Assembly: GCA_030838445.1 (NCBI GenBank)
Contig: JAUZFQ010000218.1
Span: 1 to 64,000, forward strand
Length of the DNA: 64,000 nucleotides
Origin: Pyrinomonadaceae bacterium
Lineage (GTDB): Bacteria; Acidobacteriota; Blastocatellia; Pyrinomonadales; Pyrinomonadaceae
Direction of reading: 5' to 3'
A model generated the notes under the pieces. It did not search any database and was not told where the DNA came from. It saw only the letters and a list, made by a program, of their open reading frames with translations. Made by a program: the position numbers and the translations under genes. Shown here piece by piece: positions 26,420 through 34,745 of this stretch (the first letter of the stretch is position 1; each line of letters starts with the position of its first letter).

Positions 26420-28387
26420 ATGTCACCCTCGCGCCTTTATTCCCCCTCGAAGTGTGCCTACAGCCCGCGCCACTTCGTTCTGTTCTTTTCGCTGTTGGCG
26501 GCCACGCTCGCGCTGGCCTCTCCCTTTCAATTCGCCGCTTCCGCGACGAGCCGAACTGTCGCGCGGGACGCGACCGGCGTCGCGCAAGAGACTGTCGCGG
26601 ATCAGATGCCGACCATCGAAACCTTGTCGCCGAACTCTGTGGGAGAATCACTCAACGATGTTTCGTTCGCCGCCGCTCGCAACGGGCAGGCGGCGAGCTA
26701 CAGCGGCATCTACCATCGCGGCGCGGTTCAAACCGAACCCGTCACCTACACCATTACCGGCCAGTTGACAGAGTGGTACGGCGCGAGCATGGCCGGCGCG
26801 CGGGTGAGACTCGATGGTGCGCCGCAGTCGCTCACGATCTACACGGACTGGAACGGCGTTTACACCTTCGACGGACTCGCCCCCGGCGGCAATTACACGG
26901 TGACGCCGCTCAGGGACTATTACAGTTTCAACCCGCCGTCGGCCGTCTTCAATAATTTGAGCGGCGACCGTGTAGCCAGCTTCGTGGGCACGCCGTTGCA
27001 CGTCACGATCAGCGGTCGCGTGAGCGACGCGAACGGCAACGTGGTTGACGGGGTTCACATCTCCGTCAGCGGCGAGCGCAACGTGGGGTATGAGACGGAC
27101 GCGAGCGGCCAGTTCGTGCTGCGCGATGTCCTGTCCGGGGGGGATTACACTCTGACCCCGTTCAAGGAGGGCTTCACCTTTAACCCTTCCCAACTGGTAT
27201 TCAAAAACCCGGAGACGGATCAGGTTGCCAATTTCGTTGCCATCCCGGACACGGCCACGGTGCAATTCGGCGCGGCCAACTTTACAGCGAGCGAGGGCGG
27301 CGGGCGGATCAGTCTGACCGTTACGCGTAGCGGCAACACGGCGAGCACTGCGACCGTTAACTACCGCACGACCGACAACCCGGCGGCCGTTCGCTGCGAC
27401 GACACGACGACGCTTCCCGGCGCGGCCTTCGCGCGCTGCGACTACGCGACGAGCGTTGACCGCATCACCTTCGCCCCCGGCGAGACGAGCGTGAGTTTCT
27501 CGATCCCGCTAATTGACGACGCGCACGCGGAGACGGACGAGTGGGTCGAGGTCGTGCTCACAGACCCGACGGGTGTGACGCTCAGCGGCCAGACCACGAC
27601 GCGCGTGACGATCACGGACAACGACGCGCCGAACGCGCCGAACCCGATTGACGGCAACGAGTTTTTCGTCCGCATGCAGTATCTCGACTTCCTCAACCGC
27701 GAGCCGGACGCCGATGGCATGGCGGCGTGGATGCGCGTCCTCTCTAACTGCGCGGACGTAAATGCCGACCCGACCTGTGATCGCAACACGGTCTCGTCCA
27801 GTTTCTTCCGCGCGCCGGAGTTTCAGTTGAAGGGCTTGTTCGCCTACCTGTTCTACAAGGTCGCGTTCGGGCGTCTGCCGCTGTACGCAGAGATCACGCC
27901 CGACATGCGCAGCGTCAGCGGCCAGACCGAGGGAGAGGTTTACCGCAAGCGCGCCGAGTTTGCCGAAGCGTTCGCAGGGCGCGCGGCCTTCCGCGAGCGG
28001 TACGATTCGCTCTCCGACCAGTTGTTCGTCAACACGCTCTTGAGCCGTTACCACCTGACGGCCATCACGACGCACGACCCGGCCGCGCCGGAAGCGGGGC
28101 GGAAGTTGACGCTCACAAGCGCGCAACTGTTCGCTCAAATGTCGGCGGGCACGCTTTCGCGGGCGCAAGTCTTGCGCGCCGTCGTGCAGAGCGACGAGGT
28201 GGCGGCGGCGGAGTACAACGGCGCGTTCGTGGCGATGCAGTATTACGGCTACCTGCGCCGCACGCCCGAAGAGGACGGCTATCAGGCGTGGCTCAGAGTC
28301 ATCAACCGAGACCCGAACAACGTGCGGCTCATGGTTGACGGCTTTATGAACTCGCCGGAGTATCGTCTGAGGTTCGGCCAGCCGTAA
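26420..28387 (+). CDS. Carboxypeptidase-regulatory-like/SdrD-B-like + Calx-beta + DUF4214 surface protein
   Basis: Two YTITGQLTEWYGASMAGARVRLDG / ISGRVSDANGNVVDGVHISVSG units; Calx-beta-like ANFTASEGGGRISLTVTRSGN; DUF4214 paralogous to the 21923 gene C-terminus. Confidence 0.87.
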   Translation: MSPSRLYSPSKCAYSPRHFVLFFSLLAATLALASPFQFAASATSRTVARDATGVAQETVADQMPTIETLSPNSVGESLNDVSFAAARNGQAASYSGIYHRGAVQTEPVTYTITGQLTEWYGASMAGARVRLDGAPQSLTIYTDWNGVYTFDGLAPGGNYTVTPLRDYYSFNPPSAVFNNLSGDRVASFVGTPLHVTISGRVSDANGNVVDGVHISVSGERNVGYETDASGQFVLRDVLSGGDYTLTPFKEGFTFNPSQLVFKNPETDQVANFVAIPDTATVQFGAANFTASEGGGRISLTVTRSGNTASTATVNYRTTDNPAAVRCDDTTTLPGAAFARCDYATSVDRITFAPGETSVSFSIPLIDDAHAETDEWVEVVLTDPTGVTLSGQTTTRVTITDNDAPNAPNPIDGNEFFVRMQYLDFLNREPDADGMAAWMRVLSNCADVNADPTCDRNTVSSSFFRAPEFQLKGLFAYLFYKVAFGRLPLYAEITPDMRSVSGQTEGEVYRKRAEFAEAFAGRAAFRERYDSLSDQLFVNTLLSRYHLTAITTHDPAAPEAGRKLTLTSAQLFAQMSAGTLSRAQVLRAVVQSDEVAAAEYNGAFVAMQYYGYLRRTPEEDGYQAWLRVINRDPNNVRLMVDGFMNSPEYRLRFGQP

Positions 28388-28403
28388 GGCGCGCTTAATT
28401 AAA

Positions 28404-28447
28404 CAACAGGAGAGGCCGTCTGAGTTACAGGCGGCCTCTCCTGTTTT
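28404..28447 (+). terminator. Rho-independent terminator
   Basis: AACAGGAGAGGCCGtctgagttacaggCGGCCTCTCCTGTTTTA. Confidence 0.85.
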
Positions 28448-28485
28448 ATCGCGTCGTACACGTCTCTCCTGTTTTATCGCGTCGT
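28436..28485. repeat. 22-bp direct repeat (ctctcctgttttatcgcgtcgt) duplicating the 3' terminator arm
   Basis: Copies at 28436-28457 and 28464-28485. Confidence 0.9.
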
Positions 28486-28544
28486 GATCGCCGACACAAT
28501 ATAGAGCCGCCGCGCGCCCTGACCGTGTGCCTTGACCGTGCGCC

Positions 28545-29591
28545 TTACTTGGCCGTCGCGGCGGCCATCGAGAGGAAGAGCGCGTCGGTGGCGACGCGGC
28601 GGTTGATGTTGACGGCGAGTTGGCCGCGCAGTTCTTGGATGCGCGCCATCCAGTCGGCGGCGTGGCGGCTCTTGAGTCCCGCGCCGAGGCGCGCGAGGCG
28701 TGCGCGGATGTCTTCGTTGACGATCTTCGACGCGGGGTCGAGCGAGAGCAGCCACGCGTCGCGGACGAGCGTTTCGAGCACGTCGAGGCGCGGCTCGAAC
28801 TCGTCCTTGCGCTTCGCGTCGCTCAGGTCTTCGGCGGCACGCAGCAGGCGCGCGCGATCCGTCTGCCCGGCGAGCGCGTCGAGGACGGAGAGCATCGCCT
28901 CGCGCGCTTCGCGGTAGGCGTCGAGGTTGAGACTGAGGGCGAGGCCGAGTCGGCCGCGCGCGAGGTGTGCGGCCAGACGCGCCTCTTCGCCCGCGCGCCG
29001 CTTGTGGCGCACCAGATAGTTTTCGATCTCGTCGGCCGCGAGCGGCGCGAAGCGAATCGTCTGGCAGCGCGAGCGGATGGTCGTGAGCAGGTTGGCGGGG
29101 CGCGCGCTCAAGAGAATCAGGTGCGACGTGGGCGCGACTTCTTCGAGCGTCTTGAGCAGCGCGTTCGACGCCTGCGGGTTCAGCCGGTCGGCCTCTTCGA
29201 CGATGAAGACGCGCGCGCGCCCCTCGTGCGGCCGGTAGTTGGTCTCGCGTTCGAGTTCGCGCGCCTGATCAACTTTGATGACGTTCTTCTCCGCCCGCAC
29301 CAGACCGACATCCCTGTGCTCGCTCCAGATGATATGTTTGGCGTCGTCGCTCTTGTTGTCGGCCGGGGCGTCGGCGAAGTGCGTGATGCGGACGCACGAA
29401 GAGCACTTGTCGCACGCCTCGACGCCCGCAGGCGCGAGACAGTTGAGGGCTTTGGCGAGTTCGAGTGCGAAGAGTTTTTTGCCGACCGCATCCTCGCCCG
29501 CGAAGAGGAGCGCGCCGGGGACGCGTCGCCCCGCGAGCATGCGCCGCAGCGTCTCTTTGGCGCGCTGGTTTCCGACGAGGCGATCAAACAT
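28545..29591 (-). CDS. holB: DNA polymerase III subunit delta'
   Basis: GNQRAKETLRRMLAGRRVPGALLFAGEDAVGKK; Cys cluster CDKCSSC; VFIVEEADRLNPQASNALLKTLEE; LLSARPANLLTTIRSRCQ. Confidence 0.92.
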   Translation of the reverse strand: MFDRLVGNQRAKETLRRMLAGRRVPGALLFAGEDAVGKKLFALELAKALNCLAPAGVEACDKCSSCVRITHFADAPADNKSDDAKHIIWSEHRDVGLVRAEKNVIKVDQARELERETNYRPHEGRARVFIVEEADRLNPQASNALLKTLEEVAPTSHLILLSARPANLLTTIRSRCQTIRFAPLAADEIENYLVRHKRRAGEEARLAAHLARGRLGLALSLNLDAYREAREAMLSVLDALAGQTDRARLLRAAEDLSDAKRKDEFEPRLDVLETLVRDAWLLSLDPASKIVNEDIRARLARLGAGLKSRHAADWMARIQELRGQLAVNINRRVATDALFLSMAAATAK

Positions 29592-29592
29592 A

Positions 29593-29634
29593 AGAGTAGA
29601 GATCAGAGATTAGAGGTCGGAGGTTAGCGAGCAG
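29593..29634. repeat. Degenerate heptamer tandem repeat abutting the holB start
   Basis: AGAGTAG AGATCAG AGATTAG AGGTCGG AGGTTAG CGAGCAG. Confidence 0.8.
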
Positions 29635-29645
29635 CAGCCGGGGTG

Positions 29646-30320
29646 TCATTGAGTTTTGACTTGCGACCACTGGCCTCTGTTTTCAAGAAACGGGACGACG
29701 ATTTCGAGCACGTGGGCGTGGATTTCTTCGACCGAGAGACTCGCGTCAACGATCCGCACGCGTTCGGGTTCGGCGGCGGCGATCTGCAAATAGGCGTCGC
29801 GCACGCGCGCGTGAAAATGTTCGGCTTCGAGTTCGAGCCGGTCGTGGCCGGGCGCGCCTTCGTCGGCGGCGGTCGTGCGCTGGCGCGAGCGTTCGCCGCT
29901 CTGGGCGACGGAGAGATCGAAGAGAAGCGTCAGGTCGGGCTTGAGTCCGCCGGTGGCGAGCGCGACGACTTCCGCGACGAGCGAAGGCTCGAAGCCGCGC
30001 CCCGCGCCCTGATAGGCGACGGTGGCGTCGGCGTAGCGATCCGAGAGCACGACGCGTCCGGCGTCGAGCGCGGGGCGCAGCATCACGCGGACGTGCTGGG
30101 CGCGGTCGGCGGCGTAGAGCAGCAGTTCGGCGAGCGGGTCGACCTGTTCCTGCGCGTCGAGCAATGCTTCGCGCAGGCGCGCGCCGAGCGGCGTCCCGCC
30201 GGGTTCACGCGTCTGCACCACGTCCATGCCGCGCAGCCGGAGCACGCTCGCCAGCATACGCACCTGCGTGGATTTGCCCGAACCGTCAATGCCTTCAAAG
30301 GTGATGAATGCGCCGGTCAA
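29646..30320 (-). CDS. tmk: Thymidylate kinase
   Basis: ITFEGIDGSGKSTQVRML P-loop; TREPGGTPLGARLREALLD; SDRYADATVAYQGAGRG. Confidence 0.95.
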   Translation of the reverse strand: MTGAFITFEGIDGSGKSTQVRMLASVLRLRGMDVVQTREPGGTPLGARLREALLDAQEQVDPLAELLLYAADRAQHVRVMLRPALDAGRVVLSDRYADATVAYQGAGRGFEPSLVAEVVALATGGLKPDLTLLFDLSVAQSGERSRQRTTAADEGAPGHDRLELEAEHFHARVRDAYLQIAAAEPERVRIVDASLSVEEIHAHVLEIVVPFLENRGQWSQVKTQ

Positions 30321-30364
30321 GAAAGTGGGACTCCGTGTCGGGTTGTCGAGGTGGCTTGGGGAGT

Positions 30365-30706
30365 TTACGCGTCGGAGCGGTCGGGGGCGTCGCCGCCGCC
30401 GCCACTGCCGCTGCCTGCCGCGCCCTCGCCCGCGGCCGGGTCGAGAGATTGCGCGCCACGCAGTTCGCCGCTCGTCTGGCGGCGGGCGTGTGAGATGGTC
30501 GAGATCGCGTGCTTGAAGATCAACTGTTCCTGCACGCCTGCTTCCAGCAGCACCGAGAATTTGTCGAAGCTCTTGATGCGACCCGTGAGCTTCGCGCCGT
30601 TCATCAGGTAGATCGTGACGGGGTCTTTTTCACGCCGCACCGTGTTCAGGAACGCGTCCTGAATATTTTGGGGAGAAGGCTTCGTGTCCACTGCAACACT
30701 CCACAC
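30365..30706 (-). CDS. hfq: RNA chaperone Hfq with extended Gly/Ser-rich C-terminal tail
   Basis: [42 protein letters not shown]...IFKHAISTI (Sm1/Sm2 motifs). Confidence 0.95.
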   Translation of the reverse strand: MWSVAVDTKPSPQNIQDAFLNTVRREKDPVTIYLMNGAKLTGRIKSFDKFSVLLEAGVQEQLIFKHAISTISHARRQTSGELRGAQSLDPAAGEGAAGSGSGGGGDAPDRSDA

Positions 30707-30949
30707 CGTTTCAACTGGTAATCAGTAGTGCGATCAGATTACAACACGCTGTCACGCGTGACAAGCGAATGTTGTCGAACGCCACTTAAAACGGCGCAGA
30801 CCGTCGCGCGGTTACAAATTTGTGCGGCGGAGTGAGTGATCAGACGGGACTTTGCTTAGCAGGAGGGTGACGATTCTCGTCATTAACCGGGGCGTGGTGC
30901 GCCGGGACGGGACGGCGGCGGGCGTCCGCCGCGAACGAAAGGGGAGACC

Positions 30950-33451
30950 TCACATCGAGAGCGCGCCCCCGACGAGTTCCACCTCGTGGACGCTATTCTC
31001 TCGCGCGACCAAGGCCACCACGGCGGGCTGCCGCGCGCTCTCCTCCTGCGCGAGCAACTGCGTGGCCTCTTCCTGCGTGACCGGCTCCGCGAAGATAAAG
31101 CCCTGCCCGTACTCGCACCCCAAGTCTCTCAGCCCGTCACATTGCTCCTCGGTCTCGATGCCCTCGGCGACCACGTTCATCTTGAGTTTCGAGGCCAGAA
31201 TGACAATCGTCTCCACGATGCCGAGGCTCTCTTCTTCAAGGCACATCCGCCCGACGAACGAGCGGTCAATTTTCAGGATGTTGATGGGAAACCTGTGCAG
31301 GTAGCTCAAGCTGGAATAGCCCGTCCCGAAATCGTCAATGCTGAGTTGGACGTTCAGCGAGCGCAACTGGCGGAGCATCGCCGTCGCCACCTCTGCGTCC
31401 TCCATCACCACGCTCTCGGTGATCTCAAGTCGCAGGCATTGCGGGGGCAGCTTGGTCTCGTTCAGGATGCGTTTGACCTGATCCACCAGATCGGACTGTC
31501 TGAACTGCTTGCCCGACAAGTTGACGCTCATCGTCAGCGGGGCTTCGGCCGGGTACTCAGTTTGCCAACGGCTCAACTGGCGGCACGCTTGGCGCAACAC
31601 CCATGAACCCATCGGGATGATGAGTCCAGTCTCTTCCGCTGCGGGGATGAACTCCAGAGGAGAAACGATCCCGCGTTCGGGGTGACGCCAACGCACCAGC
31701 GCCTCGAAGCCGGAGATCATTCCGGTCTTGAGCCGGATGATCGGCTGGTAGAAGACTTCAAACTCGCCGCGCTCGACCGCACGCCGCAGATCGTTCTCCA
31801 ATTTGAGAAGCGACAGCGCGCGCGCGTGCATCAACTTGTCGAACACCTCATAGCAGCCGTTGCCCTGCGCCTTGGCGCGGTACATGGCCGTGTCTGCGTC
31901 GCGCAGTATCTCTTCGGAACTGTTATAGCCGATGGTCGAGAGCGCGATGCCGACGCTCGCGCTCGCAAACAGTTCGTGGCCGCCGAGGTCGAACGGGGTC
32001 AACAACTCTCTGCCGATTCTTTCCGCGACGGCGATGGCGTCGGCCGAGTGCGCCAGCCCGTTCAGCAGGATGGCAAACTCGTCGCCGCCGAAACGCGCCA
32101 CGACATCTTCGGGGCGGATGCAGGCTTCGAGACGCCGCGCCACGTCGCGCAGCAAGTGATCTCCGAGCAGGTGGCCGAGCGAGTCGTTGATGGTCTTGAA
32201 GCGGTCAACATCGAGGAACAGGACGGCGTACAGGTGTTCCGGGTGTTGCTGCGCCCGCTTGACGGCGACTTGCAGGTGGTCTGTGAAGAGGGCGCGGTTC
32301 GGTAAGCCCGTGAGGCCGTCGTAAAAGGCTGCGTGGTGCAGGTGATCTTCGGCGCGCTTGCGTTCGGTGATGTCCTGCGCCTGCACGATGAAGTGCATCG
32401 GCTTGCCCTGCGAGTCGGCTACCGTCGAGGTGCTCACCGTCGCCCACACCTCCTGCCCCTGCTTGTGCAGGTAACGCCTCTCCTTGGTGCAGGTGACTAC
32501 CTTCCCCTCCAACATCCCGTACATGTCCGTCAGGCTCTCGCCCAGATCGTCCGGGTGCGTGACCGACTGAAAATTCGTTAGGAGCAACTCCGCCTCGTCG
32601 TAGCCCAACAGGCCGCAGAGCGAGCGGTTGACGCTCAGCCAACGCCCGTCCGTCGCCACCAGCGCCATGCCCGTGGCGGCGTGATCGAACGCGCTGCGGA
32701 AATGTTCTTCGCTCTCGCGGAGCGCACGGCTGATGCGCGTCTGCTCCTCTGCGTGCAGCCCGGCCTGCGCGGCCTGCGCCGCCGTCGCCTCTAGTTGTTT
32801 GCGGTAAGACTGGTAGGTGAAGTAGATGATCCAGATGATCGGGATCGTGATGGCGAAGGCGTAGAACCCGCTCCCGGTGATTAACTGCGCGGTCAGCGCG
32901 GACGCCGAGCCGCCTGCGAAGTAAGTGACCGAAGTCCAGAGGTAATACTCACGCCAGACCTCCGGGAAGGGGCGGTCAATCTTTAAAGACTCCCTGAAGG
33001 CGGCGATGCCTGAGTTGGCGACATACTGGACGAAGGCCATCAGCCCGACGGCCGCGATGAAGTTTGAGGAGAGCGGGCCGCGCGAGAGTTCGGGCAGAGA
33101 GCCGAAGACGCGCTCGACCACCAACGCGCTCAGGAGTGTCGAGCAGCCGAGCAGCGCGGCGTTAAAGAACCGTGTGAGCCAGAGCTTCGTGAAGCGGAAG
33201 GACGAGCAGAGGGCTTCGACCGTGGCGAGCAGGACGGCGACCTCGCCGCCGTAGAGGAGCAGTGAGAGAAAGATGAAGGTGTCGGAAACGGTGATCTGAA
33301 CTTTGAGGCGTGAGAACTCGATGCCGATGCGAGAGCCGAGGATGATGGTGACGGCCGAAATGAAGACTAACTGCAAGTCAATTTTCGCGTATGGCAGATG
33401 CGCGAGGCTATAGAGACAGGCCGCCGCGCCCGCTGCAATCACGACGCGCAT
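30950..33451 (-). CDS. Membrane-anchored PAS-GGDEF-EAL c-di-GMP signalling protein
   Basis: N-terminal multi-TM region; PAS (ALRESEEHFRSAFDHAATGMALV); RFGGDEFAILL; GFEALVRWRHPERG; DDFGTGYSSLSYL. Confidence 0.95.
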   Translation of the reverse strand: MRVVIAAGAAACLYSLAHLPYAKIDLQLVFISAVTIILGSRIGIEFSRLKVQITVSDTFIFLSLLLYGGEVAVLLATVEALCSSFRFTKLWLTRFFNAALLGCSTLLSALVVERVFGSLPELSRGPLSSNFIAAVGLMAFVQYVANSGIAAFRESLKIDRPFPEVWREYYLWTSVTYFAGGSASALTAQLITGSGFYAFAITIPIIWIIYFTYQSYRKQLEATAAQAAQAGLHAEEQTRISRALRESEEHFRSAFDHAATGMALVATDGRWLSVNRSLCGLLGYDEAELLLTNFQSVTHPDDLGESLTDMYGMLEGKVVTCTKERRYLHKQGQEVWATVSTSTVADSQGKPMHFIVQAQDITERKRAEDHLHHAAFYDGLTGLPNRALFTDHLQVAVKRAQQHPEHLYAVLFLDVDRFKTINDSLGHLLGDHLLRDVARRLEACIRPEDVVARFGGDEFAILLNGLAHSADAIAVAERIGRELLTPFDLGGHELFASASVGIALSTIGYNSSEEILRDADTAMYRAKAQGNGCYEVFDKLMHARALSLLKLENDLRRAVERGEFEVFYQPIIRLKTGMISGFEALVRWRHPERGIVSPLEFIPAAEETGLIIPMGSWVLRQACRQLSRWQTEYPAEAPLTMSVNLSGKQFRQSDLVDQVKRILNETKLPPQCLRLEITESVVMEDAEVATAMLRQLRSLNVQLSIDDFGTGYSSLSYLHRFPINILKIDRSFVGRMCLEEESLGIVETIVILASKLKMNVVAEGIETEEQCDGLRDLGCEYGQGFIFAEPVTQEEATQLLAQEESARQPAVVALVARENSVHEVELVGGALSM

Positions 33452-33754
33452 AAATGGCTTGTTGTAAATTTGTTTGTTCAGGACTTTTTATACCTTAGGA
33501 GGACGGTGGAAGAACCTACCCAACAGAATCCTTTAGCGAAGCGCGTGCCAGAAGGGGCAGGGCGTGACATTGCCGTGTTGCCAGTGAAAACAGGGTATAT
33601 GGTGAGTGTGAGATCGAAAGTGTGACGTTCAATTTGCATGGTTGAGGTGGGTTGATGTAGTGCTCTCGTCAGATTGACGGAAATGCGGTCAGCCCACCCA
33701 ACCCTTCGCTAGTAAATGTCAACGGCCGCATCCGGCCATCGAACGCGCTACGCA

Positions 33755-33801
33755 GGAAGGCCGTAGACTGTGCCAGTCAAGCACGGTCTCCGGCCTTCTT
33801 G
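33755..33801 (-). terminator. Hairpin downstream of the GNAT gene
   Basis: GGAAGGCCGTAGACTGTGC...GCACGGTCTCCGGCCTTC imperfect inverted repeat. Confidence 0.65.
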
Positions 33802-33820
33802 TGTAGCTTCTCAACCCGGC

Positions 33821-34723
33821 TCAGTCGCGCCGGAGAAAGATGGTGTCGAACACGCCTTCACACTTGAAGCCGCACATGCGGTAGAAGGCGTGTGCTCGTT
33901 CGTTCTCGTCGTTGGCGAGTAGACACACGGCCTTCGTCCGCGCGAGCAGGTCGCGGCACACCTGCGTCAGGCAGCGTCGGCCGAAGCCCGTATTGCGCTC
34001 CGAAGGGGCGACCCAGACGCCCTCTAGGTAGATAACGTCGGGCGTGTCCGCCTGCACGTCAGCCTTAAAGAGCAGCCTGCCGTTCTCGATAACGACCCAG
34101 ACGCGCCCCGCCTCGATCCGCCTCAAGCAACGTGCGATGAAACCTTCCGGGTCTGTGTTGAGAGGGTTGACGCCGCTCTCGGCCTCGGCCATGGCGGCAT
34201 GCGCGGGCGCGATGAGATCAATGTCGGCGCGGGTGGCCGGGCGCAAGCCCCCGACCTCTCTGGTGATCTCGACCGCGCGGCGCAGGCCGAAGAGTCGCTC
34301 GCGGCAGGCGCGACGCATCGGCTGTCCCTCGTCGGCGTAAAAAGTCCAGAACGCTTCCACCATCCCGCGCTCGCCGAGAATCATGTGCTTGCGCACGCTG
34401 GCTTGCGCCGCGAGGGCGAACTCGCGCGCGGCGCGACGGGTGCGCGCCTCGACGAGCGTGACGTGGCCGATCAGCGCCACGCCTTCGAGCCGACCTTCCG
34501 AGTTGCGGCAGCCCCAGAACGTGCCGCGGTTGTGTTCGCTGCACAGACCGTTGTCCCTGATGAACCCGGCCATCACGACGGTGTGGACGGGATTTTCGGA
34601 GAGGAAGCCGAGGACTTCCTCGCGCTCGCCTTCCGTGAGTTGCTCGGTCGAGACCTTGACGTCCGCCTCAGGGAGGTACGGCGTCTCAGCCATCACTTGT
34701 TGCTGTAACAACACGAGTGACAT
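33821..34723 (-). CDS. GNAT family acetyltransferase with DUF4081-like N-terminal domain
   Basis: LEGVWVAPSERNTGFGRRCLTQVCRDLLARTKAVCLLANDENERAHAFYRMCGFKCEG. Confidence 0.88.
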   Translation of the reverse strand: MSLVLLQQQVMAETPYLPEADVKVSTEQLTEGEREEVLGFLSENPVHTVVMAGFIRDNGLCSEHNRGTFWGCRNSEGRLEGVALIGHVTLVEARTRRAAREFALAAQASVRKHMILGERGMVEAFWTFYADEGQPMRRACRERLFGLRRAVEITREVGGLRPATRADIDLIAPAHAAMAEAESGVNPLNTDPEGFIARCLRRIEAGRVWVVIENGRLLFKADVQADTPDVIYLEGVWVAPSERNTGFGRRCLTQVCRDLLARTKAVCLLANDENERAHAFYRMCGFKCEGVFDTIFLRRD

Positions 34724-34745
34724 GCTAGCTGCTCCTTCCCGAATG

